Part shown: positions 1-10,330 of the stretch, in pieces
How the letters are laid out: every line of letters begins with the position of its first letter
Numbering within the stretch: the first letter of the stretch is position 1
Notes under the pieces: model-generated
What the model saw: only the letters and a program-made list of their open reading frames with translations
Database searches by the model: none
What the model was told of the DNA's origin: nothing
Assembly (NCBI GenBank): GCA_015039315.1
Contig: WIDE01000099.1
Span: 1-64,000, forward strand
From: Clavulina sp. PMI_390
Taxonomy: Eukaryota; Basidiomycota; Agaricomycetes; Cantharellales; Hydnaceae
DNA length: 64,000 nucleotides
Direction of reading: 5' to 3'
Made by a program: the position numbers and the translations under genes

Positions 1-732
1 TGGGAAGGGGTAACAAGAACAAGGGGTGCGGGTGCGACGTGTCCCAGTCCTCCTTCTGGGTAACAGTCTCAACGACGTCTAGCATGAGGTAAAGGCAGGC
101 AACATAGATGACCCATCGAGCTATTTTTGTGAAATATGAACGCGCCGGTGGGGAGTATAGTGCGATGTACTTGGGTGCCCAATCCCAGCTATATCCCTCA
201 AACCAGCTGCTTCCTCTGAGGGTAGTAAACTGATACATAGATTAATGCCCAGCCCCGTTTAAGTCACACCAACTTCTGTAAGCTGCCTACGTACCAAATC
301 AAAGGCATACACGAGTCGCCCCCAGAATGTGTTGGGCAATGGCACGCGCTTTCCAGCCTTGACCCAATGAGGAGGCTCTGGATCCCATAGGGAAACGACA
401 CACACATCAAGGGCCTTGAACAATAGCATCGCCCCACCGGACGTGATGATTGGGGATATAGTACGACGTGGCACAGCATAGTCCTTCGTAAGGAGGGGAT
501 GTCCAATGGACACCACAAGAACAAAGAGGGCCAATCGCAAATATGCAGGGGTAGGGCCTTTATATGTAAGCGAGAGGCATGCGGCGAAAATAAACACCGA
601 TACGACGTTGGTGAGATTGTTTGCAGAGGGAGGAACAGCGAGGGCTGGGAGAAAGTGATGAATGGCCGCCAACACACGCGACGACATTGGCGCAAGAGCG
701 CTGTTAGTGCTGGCAGTGCCGGTAATGTTCAT
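1..732 (-). CDS. Wax-synthase-like MBOAT acyltransferase, copy 1 (3' part outside window)
   Basis: First member of a six-copy array. Exon 1 is 732-295 (146 codons) and ends in the family's FDL motif. A 65-nt intron with a GTACGT donor and a TATCAG acceptor follows. Exon 2 opens at 229 with the family's RGSSWFEGYSWDWAP block and stays open to the window edge. Seen: a hydrophobic N-terminal half with several membrane segments and clear similarity to the five complete copies. Known: such proteins belong to the MBOAT/wax synthase group, integral ER membrane enzymes that move an acyl group onto an alcohol. The substrate cannot be told from sequence. The region with the FWSNRW motif lies outside the window, so intactness of the rest is unknown. 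Confidence 0.85.
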
Positions 733-1080
733 GGTTTATCACTTCGCAACTTACGAGCTTAGCGCTCGAGAAGGGTGCCAAAGAAGCGCATAGCTGTCGG
801 CGAAGTATGGCCGTCGTTATCGCGATTGCAGTCTGTTCAAATCTGACAAGAGGAGTGAAACCGAGCGGCTGGTACGACGAGCGTCGCTGAGTGGCACTGG
901 CAGTTCGAACTGATCACCCACGTGACGTCATAGTTTGAAGGTGTGCTAGAAGGACTGCACTAAAGAAATTTTGGTTCTTCACAAAACGCCACGTATAGTA
1001 GACCAATAGAAAAGGCTTCGCGCTTCTGATACCTCTCTTTGATAGCTCCACCTCTAGCTAATCCAGTAAATGTAGGGCAA
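733..1080. other. Intergenic, copies 1-2 of the acyltransferase array
   Basis: About 350 bp between the 5' end of copy 1 and the 3' end of copy 2. It should hold the promoter of copy 1 and the terminator of copy 2. I see no ORF, repeat or RNA gene. Confidence 0.5.
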
Positions 1081-2433
1081 CTACATGACAAACCACTGGC
1101 CGAATAACAGTCCTCGAATTGGACTCCACCCCAGGTAGCCCTCTCCAGGACTCCACATTCCGCTACGAACCCATACGTCCAACCAGTAACGGCCTGTCCA
1201 GACCAACCAACTCCAAGCCCATAGCCGAATCAGCCACGCCCTCACTGAGGGATGAGCGCGCAACAGCGATGTCGAAAGCGGGATTAAGACCTCACGCTCG
1301 ATGAGGAGCCCGATCGGCTGGAGCAGGAAGAATATCAGTGTGGACTTATCAATAAATCTCCAAGCTGGCCCTGCGTTAGGGTTGAGCGAGGAAGAAATAC
1401 GAGCGACAATATATAGATGGATGATAGTATTCATCCCGAATATTATGACAGCGCGGATGACACGACGCATGGACCATGGCCATCGCTGAGGGACGAGCAT
1501 CATGATGGGAATGACCGCCCGCTTAAGAGAGCGCTTGAAATAATGGTGCCATGTATTAGACCAGAAGTCTTGGAGAGATGTCGCCGTGAATGGGTTCCGC
1601 GGGAAGGGAGGCACCCAGGCTTTTGGGGAGGATCCCAGAGCAACTAGCAAGGTTGCAAAGAGGGCATGGCTGATAGTCATCCCGAAGTACATGATCACGC
1701 AAAAGCAAAAGGAGTGGAGGAGTTGTGTGGACATGGGCTGCGAAAGCACAGGGCGAGCCAGAGGGAGTTCCCAGGTCTCTAATCGCGTGATCGACTCGAA
1801 GACGTCGAGGGAAATGTAGCAGAAGCCGAGGTACAGAATCCCTCGCGCGGCGTATGCAAAGCGCGAGCGAACAGGTGGGGAATATGATGCAACGTAGGCG
1901 GGGGCCCAATCCCAGCTGTAGCCTTCAAACCAACTGCTTCCTCGAACGGTTGAGAACTTAGGGAGATGTCAATATGAATCGTTTTCACGAACGAGTAAGC
2001 TTTCGCTCACCAAATCAAATGCATAGCCAATTCGACCTAGCAAGGCCCTGGGCAGTGGCACCCGTTTTCCATTTCGCACCCAATGAGGTGGCTGTTGGTC
2101 CCATAAAGAGACGATACAAATGTCAAAGGCTTTGAAGAGCAGAATCGCTCCATTGAAGGTGATGATTGGGGAGATAGTCCGACGCGGCACGATATGATCC
2201 TCTGTCAACAGAGGATGCCCAACGTACACCACTAGGCAGAACAGTACCAGTCGCGAGATCGTAGGGGCAATGCCCTTATTATATGTAAGGGAGAAGCAAG
2301 CGAGGAATATGAAGAACGATACGATGTTCACGAGATTATTTACAGACTGAGGCACCACGAGGAAGGGAAGAAAGTGTATAACTGCCGCCAAGGCGCGCGA
2401 TGAGGTGGGCGCGTCGATGCTAGTTGTGTTCAT
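1081..2433 (-). CDS. Wax-synthase-like MBOAT acyltransferase, copy 2
   Basis: Two exons, 2433-2011 and 1956-1081, encode 432 aa. The intron is 54 nt (GTGAGC donor, CCTAAG acceptor) and lies exactly at the family's conserved FDL site. Exon 2 begins FSTVRGSSWFEGYSWDWAP. The first Met after this block is at 1749, which can make exon 2 look truncated, but reading is open upstream. The motif SLQDFWSNTWHHYFKR is present; the other copies have FWSNRW, so one Arg is Thr here. Multiple hydrophobic helices suggest an ER membrane acyltransferase of the MBOAT_2 / wax synthase type. It is transcribed in the same direction as copies 1 and 3. Acceptor alcohol and acyl donor are unknown. Confidence 0.88.
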
Positions 2434-2974
2434 AGCGTCACAGCAGAGACCTATAGCATAAGCCTGAGCTGAAGGCTCGAGTTGGGAGGAGCCTTACAGG
2501 AAGAGAGTAAGAGTGGGAAGCAAAATGTCGGCCATCGGTCCACCAGTGTTTTGTCATTGCAAACGCCAAGGGAGTCTCCAGGGCTGGTGGCAGTTCATCG
2601 ATAGGTGATGGTTCCATAGTGACCAGAGATCTGACTTATCTCTCACGTTGTCGTTTGAACTGAACCTGAAACTAGCGCCGTTATCTGACGAACTTGACAC
2701 CACGTGGCTACTCCCCACGGCTAACCTGCCAATTTTGATGGATCCTCCGCAAGAACCTTTCACCATCTACCATTTTTGAAAGAGGAATCGTGTGCAAGGC
2801 TCCACTGTCCTCAGGATTTGTAGTTACAGTAGTGATTGATCAAGCAGCTAGGTTCGACAATAGTACAGAATTCTCTCCAGATGCATTCAGAGCAACGACG
2901 AGCACCCATTCATCGAGCAACATGCGTGAGAGCGACATTGATATCTAATTTATCTCTGCCTGAGCTGCAGTGGC
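2434..2974. other. Intergenic, copies 2-3
   Basis: 541 bp upstream of copy 2 and downstream of copy 3. No coding sequence, repeat or RNA gene is recognised. Confidence 0.5.
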
Positions 2975-4328
2975 TTAAAGGAGCAACCATCGACCATAAA
3001 GGATCCCCCGGACCGGACTCCATCCAATATATCCCTCGCCAGGAACCCACATCCCACTGCGAACCCACACGTCTGCCCAATACCGACCTGTCCATAGTAG
3101 CCATGCCCATGCCCACACGCGGGTAACCCAGATCCTTGCTCCGGGAGATGGGAGCGCTGTTGAGAGAGGAACCAGGACCTCTCGCTCAACGAGTAGCCCG
3201 AATGGCTGAAGCAAGAAGAACCAGAGCGTTGTTTGGTCAATGAAGTGCCAAGCTGTCTCTGATTTTCCAGAAGAGAAAATCCGCGCGACGAGGTATAAAT
3301 GGAAGATGGTCTGCATGCCGAAAATGATGACAGCCCGGATGACTCGGCGTGTGGACCATGGCCATTGCTCGGGGAATAGCATCATGATCGGAACAGCTGC
3401 GCGCTCCATCGGTCGCTTGAAATAGTGGTGCCACCTATTAGACCAAAAGTCCTGCAAAGACTTTGCGGCAAAGGGATTTTGAGGAAAGACAGGGACCCAA
3501 GCTCTGGGGGAGCCACCAAACGCGATAAACAACGTCGTAAAGAGAGAGTGGCTCGTCACAATCCCCACGCACGTGGTGACGCAGATACAGAAGGAGAAGA
3601 GAAGTTGTTTAGGGATGGAGAGCCCAAGCACTGGATGCGGGTTCGAGAAATCCCAGTTCTCTCCTTGCGCGAGAGTCTCGAGGGCGTCCATGGTGAGATA
3701 GAGGAAGGCCATATAAAGGATGCCTCGAATGGTGCGCGCGGAGCGTGAACGAACGGGTGGGGAATATAGCGCGATGTACTTGGGTGCCCAATCCCAGCTG
3801 TACTCATCAAACCAGCTGCTGCCTCGATTAGTTGAGAACTGTAGTGCACCGAGTGACATCAGATCATTTCTTCCGGCTAACAAGACCTATATGAGCTATA
3901 ATCTCTTGACTTACCAGATCGAAAGCATAGACCATTCGCCCAAAAAGGCTGTCTGGCAGTGGCACGCGTTTCCCATTCTTTACCCAATGAGGAGGCTCTT
4001 TGTCCCACAAAGAGACAATACACACATCGAGTGCCTTGAGAAGCAGCAAGGCGCCATTGAATGTGATCATCGGAGAGATAGTACGACGCGGAACGACATG
4101 ATCCCCCGTCAAAAGTGGATGCCCATAATAGACTGTGAGCACAAACAGTACCACTCGCAGTACGGCAGGTAGGAGGCCCTTGAATGTAAGAGAAAGACAT
4201 CCGAGGAAGATTAGGACAGATACAATATTGACGAGATTGTTCGCAGAAGGTGGTATGACGAGGAATGGGAGAAAATGCAGCGCTGCTGCCAACGCGCGCG
4301 TGGAGGTGGGCACGCTCGTGGTATTCAT
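2975..4328 (-). CDS. Wax-synthase-like MBOAT acyltransferase, copy 3
   Basis: Exons 4328-3915 and 3838-2975 encode 425 aa. The 76-nt intron has a GTAAGT donor and a CTACAG acceptor. The Met at 4328 (MNTTSVPTSTRALAAALHF) was chosen because it aligns with the starts of all other copies; an in-frame upstream extension to 4451 looks unlike the family and is probably 5' UTR. The block SLQDFWSNRWHHYFKR, characteristic of fungal wax synthase domains, sits in the second half, followed by a WLLWTGRYWADVWVRSGMW block near the C terminus. Head-to-head neighbour of copy 4, with 587 bp between the two start codons. Inferred: ER membrane acyl transfer, substrate unknown. Confidence 0.9.
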
Positions 4329-4915
4329 CGTGCTGGCAATGAGGCAGGCTAGGATAGTACGATGGATGTGGAAGGGAGTGGAGCGCAGGAACTCGGCCTT
4401 CGGGGAGCGCCGCGGTGCGGGGCAACGCTCATCACCATATGTAGCGCCCACCGGCCGTCGTGTCCATACAATCTATATCAACGTAACATGGTGAATTAGT
4501 TCAAGGGCCATCAAATGGGTGATGAGTCAAGCACCCGGGTCCATGGTCGAGTATTTAGAGAGTTGAGGTAAAGAAGTGCCGAAGATGCACGACGCGATGT
4601 GACGCACCCGACTCTCAGTCTGAGTCACACGTCAGGGCATCATCCGTTTTACCACACGAATGGCGGCAGTTACAACAATACATCGGTACGGGGCATCAAA
4701 ACGCCCTCCAAAAAGTAAATACTTGCGGCCGGAGACGGTGATGGCGTTGACCATGATATGTACTCCGTCGTGCTCAAAACGGCCAACCAAGGCCGAGCGC
4801 TGGCTTCCCATGCTGATACAGCACGAATGATCTGAGACCTTTACCTTCTCTTTTTCTGAACTCCTCATCCTCAAAGCCTTCCTGGAGGCTAGAGGACCCC
4901 CTCACTGGTCAAAAC
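4329..4915. promoter_or_regulatory. Divergent intergenic region at centre of acyltransferase array
   Basis: 587 bp between the start codons of copies 3 (minus) and 4 (plus). Array polarity flips here, so the stretch should carry both promoters. No specific binding site was recognised. Confidence 0.45.
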
Positions 4916-6260
4916 ATGAACGTCACTACGACACCAGCGCCAGTGTCGTCTCGGGCTCTGGCAGCAACACTCCACTTCCTACCATTCCTCCTCGTCCCTG
5001 CCTCTGCCAATAATCTCTCCAACCTAGTTTCAGTCTGCACCTTCATCGGCTGCTTCTCTCTCACATACAAGGGTGCTGGTCCAGCCGTCTTGCGAGTCGT
5101 GCTGTTCATCATTGCAGCTTATTTTGGGCATCCGCTGGTGACTGCAGATCATGAAGTGCCACACCGGATGGTATCAACAGGGATCGCCTTTTCTGGTGCC
5201 CTTATGCTCCTAAAAGCCCTTGACGTATGCGTCATCTCGCTATGGGACCAGGAGCCTCCCCATTGGCTGAGGAATGGGAAGCGCGTACCCCTCCCAGATA
5301 CTTTGTTCGGTCGATTGGTATACTCGTTTGATCTGGTGAGCACATACTATTATGTCGGAGATCTATCCTATTCCTGACCTCTTTATCCCTAAGCTGACAA
5401 CCAATCGAGGAAGCAGCTGGTTCGACGGATACAGCTGGGATTGGGCTCCCAAATACATCGCGTTGTACTCTCCGCCCGTTCGATCCCGGATGTCAAATAC
5501 GATGCGAAGTTTGGCTTACTTCGTTTACCTCTACCTCGTCATGGACGTGCTGGAGACACTCACTCAGTCGGAGAACTGGAATATTCACCAACCTCACCCC
5601 ATCCTCTCCTTATCTATCCCTGAGCAACTCTTCTACTCATTTGCCATTTGTCTCATCACTTTCGTCGGGATCATCCTGAGTCACCGCATCTTCTCCACCA
5701 TAGCCGTCGCTCTGGGAAACACCCCGAAGGCCTGGGTCCCAGTGCTTCGTGATCCATTCGCTTCTTCCTCTCTTCAGGACTTCTGGTCAAACCGATGGCA
5801 CCACAGCTTCAAGCGACCGGTGGAACGCTTCGTCATCCCCATCATGATGCTCGTCCCGCAACGATGGCCATGGTCGACTCGCCGTGTCATCCGCGCCTTC
5901 CTCATCTTCGGCTTCCAAACCATTTTCCATCTGTATCTCGTCTCGCGCTGCTTCCATGGACGCAAATCTGAGATGGTATGGAGCTTCGTCGATCAGTCGA
6001 CACTTTTGTTCTTCCTGCTCCAGCCGATTGGGCTCCTCATCGAGCGAGAGCTGTTGGTACCACTGTCGAAAGCCCTCTTACCCGCTAGCCCGAACGCAAG
6101 GACTTGGGTGACGCGTGCTTGGGTATGGGGGTGGCTGTTGTGGACAGGTCGTTACTGGGCGGATGTATGGGTGCGAAGTGGCATGTGGAACCCTGGTGAG
6201 GGGTATCTAGCTTGGAGTCCAGTTCGAGGGGTATTATTTGGCAAATGGTTCCTCATCTAG
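4916..6260 (+). CDS. Wax-synthase-like MBOAT acyltransferase, copy 4
   Basis: Exons 4916-5335 and 5394-6260 encode 428 aa. The 58-nt intron (GTGAGC donor, CCTAAG acceptor) falls in the same FDL codon context as in every other copy. Domain order: hydrophobic N-terminal helices over roughly the first 110 residues, the RGSSWFDGYSWDWAP block near residue 145, SLQDFWSNRWHHSFKR around residue 265-280, and the C-terminal TGRYWADVWVRSGMW block. Length and all blocks agree with copies 3 and 6, so this copy looks functional. Family knowledge points to an integral membrane O-acyltransferase of the MBOAT/wax synthase type. First of the three plus-strand copies. Confidence 0.9.
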
Positions 6261-7020
6261 AGATATCAGCCCACTCGTTTTACTGGTCTTAAATGAATAG
6301 CAAATCAGAAGAAGCAAAGTTCCACGGATTTGTCAATATATTCACAATTGTTAGCTCCTCTCCTGAAGCCGCGGCAAGCTCTTTATCACTTGCCCCCATG
6401 CGCTAACAAAAGATTTCGAAGTTTTCATTAAAGAATATTCAGTAGCCTGTCCGCTTTTGTTCCATTTGATACGCTAAGTAATCAGTATAGTCAAGTCTGA
6501 TGACTAGCTACGTGGGTGTCTTGGTAGTGCTTCGTTACGACCTCGTCAAACACGCTCTCCACTGTGACGACTGATTGTTTTGGGCGGGAACACCACTAAG
6601 TGTGAGTCCTAGTAGAGCCGCTCCCACCTAAGGATAATAAGGATGAGTTACGCCTCCCAACAACAAATATCTAGGAGGCCAGATATAACATGCCACCGCC
6701 ATTGTAATACGCGAGACGCCCGACAGGCGATTTCGAGGACTGGCGCGATCGCAATAGGGCCTGCGGCGGCCTTTGTGGTACGACGACGGTTGCATGAAGG
6801 AATGCAGAGGGATTTACCTAGCGAGTAAATCTCGAGCCATGGTCCCGATAGTCGTTAGTGCCGAGCTTTGCCTAATCATGTACTTGTTGTCTTGGCCAAT
6901 GATACGATTGTTGGACGAGAATAAATATTGTGGACAGGGAATATTGAGGGAGACTAGAGAAGGGTAAAGACAGGACAGGCCAAACAGGCCCAATAACTTC
7001 CTGAACCGCAGAAGCCGAAG
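6261..7020. other. Intergenic, no gene seen
   Basis: 760 bp between the stop of copy 4 and the stop of the convergent zinc-knuckle ORF. Only short ORFs without family signature occur. No remnant of a seventh acyltransferase copy or of a recombinase was found. Confidence 0.5.
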
Positions 7021-8235
7021 TTAGTGTCGGTAATGTGGAGGGATGGAGCAGTATTGCGCTCCGTGGCCCGACCCAAGGCAGAGGTTACACATATGGGAGG
7101 GAATTAATGCCGCACAGCCGCAAGGGGCGTTGGTGTTCCAACCAAAGCAGACCTCGCGGCATCCGCGCGGTAGGTAACATCTGTTCCACAGGTTCCGAGC
7201 GGGGCCGTTAGTCTGGAAAGGCTGACAATGAGGGGGCGAGCCGTAGCATTCGCAAGGGTGATGGGAGCTGGTAGCATCTATATGATCGCGCTGTCCACGA
7301 GTAACCCAACTGGGACCCTGGGGAAGCTGCGAGCGCAGGATAGAATCCTGGTGGCTGCGGATTGCGCGATCGAGTCGAGAGAACGTGTCGGCAGAGGTTA
7401 GGTCAAAGTGGCTGCCGTTACCGTTCCCCGTGACCCAGGTCATGAGTGTGTTGACAGTAAACGCGGCGAAGGCTGGCCATAACTCATCGTCGTAGAATTT
7501 GTCCTCTGCGCGTAACAGCGCTCTGAACTCGGCCACTTGTGACGCAGCTGTGGGCATGGAAATGGAAGTATATGCCTGCTGCATGTTCTCGAGCGCGTCC
7601 AGAAGCTGGGCAGGTCTTAAGGAAAGAGATGCGGCAGAAAAAGAGGAGCTATCGATGACATGATGCGAACAGCTGTGGCTTAAATCAATAGGATATGGAG
7701 CTCGGATGGTGTTGCGCTTACGCAACTCGGAGCTTGTGAAGCAAGAGAGAGGGAGGTGATGCCCAACGGTGCAGCCGAGGTTATCCGTCAGTAGGGTGGG
7801 GAATGAAATACCACCGCGCGACGAGCTGGGTATGGTGAAGGGAGGGTCGATGCTGATGCCAGCGGGCCGTCCAGGAGTGCGTTGAGAGGGAAGGGAAGTG
7901 TGATGACCCCCGTCCGTGGGCACATAGGGTCCAGTAGCCTGATAAGAGCCTCCAAGGGACTCTGCAAGGCCATCTTGCTCTGAGTTCAAGTAACGCATCA
8001 TCTGAGACACCTTTTGGGCGGTGTCTTTTTCCACGCGTCCTTTCCTACGAAGAACTTCGAGGATCTGCACCTCTATACCCTCAGAGTCCTCATGGGGAGG
8101 AGAGGATGTCCCTTTATCCTTTGCTCCGGGTTGCTGCACCCTTTCAAGCCCAGGCTGCGAACCTGTCTCACCCGACTCGCGATCCACCGATGCAGGAGCG
8201 TCGGTATGAACCTGAGAGCCTTCGTCACCGCTCAT
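7021..8235 (-). CDS. CCHC zinc-knuckle protein, possible mobile-element ORF
   Basis: Uninterrupted 404-codon ORF, unlike its intron-bearing neighbours. The first 100 residues are charged and low in complexity. A middle section (SADTFSRLDRAIRSHQDSIL) looks helical. The C terminus holds a Cys-rich stretch ending in CNLCLGSGHGAQYC, an exact C-x2-C-x4-H-x4-C zinc knuckle. From memory, agaricomycete genomes contain many intronless proteins with this layout, often next to or fused with tyrosine-recombinase or retroelement ORFs; that link was not tested. No recombinase, reverse transcriptase or terminal repeat is seen nearby. It lies inside the acyltransferase array between copies 4 and 5, on the opposite strand to both. 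Could instead be an ordinary nucleic-acid-binding protein. Confidence 0.6.
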   Translation of the reverse strand: MSGDEGSQVHTDAPASVDRESGETGSQPGLERVQQPGAKDKGTSSPPHEDSEGIEVQILEVLRRKGRVEKDTAQKVSQMMRYLNSEQDGLAESLGGSYQATGPYVPTDGGHHTSLPSQRTPGRPAGISIDPPFTIPSSSRGGISFPTLLTDNLGCTVGHHLPLSCFTSSELRKRNTIRAPYPIDLSHSCSHHVIDSSSFSAASLSLRPAQLLDALENMQQAYTSISMPTAASQVAEFRALLRAEDKFYDDELWPAFAAFTVNTLMTWVTGNGNGSHFDLTSADTFSRLDRAIRSHQDSILRSQLPQGPSWVTRGQRDHIDATSSHHPCECYGSPPHCQPFQTNGPARNLWNRCYLPRGCREVCFGWNTNAPCGCAALIPSHMCNLCLGSGHGAQYCSIPPHYRH

Positions 8236-8653
8236 AGATAGAGATATAATAGAGAAAGGAGGGTCGAGATATTAGGCGCTATAGAGTATGAGACAGAATA
8301 CACAACGCGTGCAGAGGTTGGTTCGCTTCTGCCCAGAGTTCGATGGGGTGACTGTGACGAGGGAGTCACACTGGCTGGTTTGTGACTAGTGACGCGGATG
8401 TGACAAAGCTTGTTCTTTTTCCTTTGACCAAGAAATCTTCCACAGCCCAATTCTTGGAATTTAAGTCAGGTCAATATAGTGTGTCAAGCGACCAGGAACC
8501 ATTTCGACTAAAATGCCCCGGGGGCCGGCACCGTCAAATAATGATGGCCGTCGCCCAGTAACGGCGTTTCGCGGCCGAGGGCCGCTCCCAGTGCCACAAC
8601 TTGGAGCTTACTTGAGCCACCCGCCCTAACCACCATACTGAAGTGCTCATGCA
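8236..8653. other. Divergent intergenic, zinc-knuckle ORF / copy 5
   Basis: 418 bp between divergent start codons. Presumed promoters for both; no individual element is recognised. Confidence 0.4.
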
Positions 8654-9996
8654 ATGAATGCCACGAGTGCTCCAGTGCAGACCTCGTCCCGCGCGTTGGC
8701 GGCGACCCTCCACTTTCTCCCATTCCTCGTCACTCCTCCATCCTCCAACAACCTCACCACGATTGTTTTGGTGTGCATATTCATCGGCTGCTTCTCTCTT
8801 ACATACAAAGGGGCTAGCCTTCGTATCTTGCGAATGGTGCTTTTCGTTATTGCCGCGTACTTTGGACATCCACTCGTAACTGGCGATCACCAAGTCTCTC
8901 ATCGGCTGGCTGCCGCAGGGATCGTGTTTCCCGGGGCCCTTCTACTCCTCAAGGCCTTCGACGTATGTATCGTGTCGCTATGGGATGACGGACCTCCGCA
9001 CTGGTTGAGAAATGGGAAACGCGTGCCTCTGCCAGACACACTCTTTGGGCGGTTGGTGTACTCATTTGATTTGGTGAGGGCGATCTATATTGCTGAAACA
9101 CACTTTCACTACTGATACTGGATTTGCAGTTGATTACGAATCGAGGAAGCAGCTGGTTTGAAGGATATAGCTGGGACTAGGCCCCAAAATATATCGCGCT
9201 ATATTCTCCACCTGTTCGATCACATGTGTCCAACACCATGCGAAGCCTGGCTTACTTCATTTCCCTCTATCTTTTCATTGATGTCCTCGAGATGATTACG
9301 CAGCGGGTTGACTGGGACATTCACCAAACCCACCCTATCCTCTCCCTCTCCATTCCCCAACAACTCTTTTACTCGCTCATTGTCTGTCTCTACACCTGTG
9401 TAGGGATCATTATGACCCATTCCATCTTTGCCACTATCTTCATTGCACTGGGATGCTCCCCAAAGGCGTGGGTTCCTGTCTTCAACAGGCCATTCGCATC
9501 GTCCTCGTTGCAAGACTTCTGGTCCAACCGATGGCACCACTACTTCAAACGGTCCATGGAGCGAGCGGTCGTTCCCCTCATGAGGCTTCTCCCCCGGCAG
9601 TGGCCGTGGTCCACGCGTCGAGTCATCCGTGCTGGGATCATTTTTGGCATGCAGACCATCTTCCATCTCTATCTTGTCTTGCGCTGCTTTCACGTTCGCA
9701 AGTCGGAGGAGGAGTGGCGCTTTGTCGATCAAACAACGCTACTATTCTTCCTCCTCCAGCCGATCGGACTCTTGGTTGAACGTGAGCTCTTGGTTCCGCT
9801 CTCCGAGTCGCTCTTGCCCGCCAATCCGAAAGCAAGGGTATGGGTGACTCGAGTATGGGCGTGGGCATGGTTGCTGTGGACGGGCCGGTATTGGGCCGAC
9901 GTATGTGTGCGGAGCGGAATGTGGAGTTCTGGAGAGGGTTACCTGGCTTGGAGTCCAGTTCGAGGGGTATTGTTTGGGCAATGGTTCCTCGTTTGA
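8654..9996 (+). pseudogene. Wax-synthase-like acyltransferase, copy 5, with in-frame stop
   Basis: Exon 1 8654-9073 and exon 2 9130-9996, with a normal 56-nt intron at the conserved FDL site. Exon 2 opens LITNRGSSWFEGYSWD and then meets TAG at 9178-9180. Every other copy has Trp (TGG) here, in the WDWAP block. Reading is otherwise open in the same frame to the normal stop at 9994-9996, and all later blocks, including SLQDFWSNRWHHYFKR, are intact. A protein ending here would keep about 156 residues and lose the catalytic region. With a single G-to-A difference the gene is either very recently dead, polymorphic, or carries a sequencing error. Re-initiation at Met 9226 is possible in principle but would leave only 256 aa. 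Confidence 0.8.
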
Positions 9997-10330
9997 CTCA
10001 AGAGCTGAAACCAGCTTTGGCCCTAGCACCAGTCCATGTAGAATTAGAAGGTCGGTTTATGAGGATGTTATATTGAGCGTGTGGCCTTGGACTCAAGGTG
10101 CCCATCAAGAGAGCAGGAAAGATGCACCAAAAAAGTGCAGTGTGACCGAGGATATCTGTGACATACACAACTCCTTCGGCCAAACGGCGGCCACCAAGAG
10201 CCCACAAAAATTTCAAAAGCACAGATCGGCCAGTGAAGGCCGAGTTAGCATCCCGCGCGCTGGTACTTATCAGTGCACTCTCTCCACCATGAGATTGAGG
10301 TCCTTGCGGGACTGATTCTTGTCTTGAAGA
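9997..10330. other. Intergenic, copies 5-6
   Basis: 334 bp between two plus-strand copies. It should contain the 3' end of copy 5 and the promoter of copy 6. Nothing else is seen. Confidence 0.45.

Noticed and set aside
1081..1749. Acyltransferase copy 2 looked 5'-truncated because its first Met in exon 2 is at 1749
   Set aside because: Reading is open in the same frame from 1956 and joins exon 1 at the conserved FDL site; the copy is complete.
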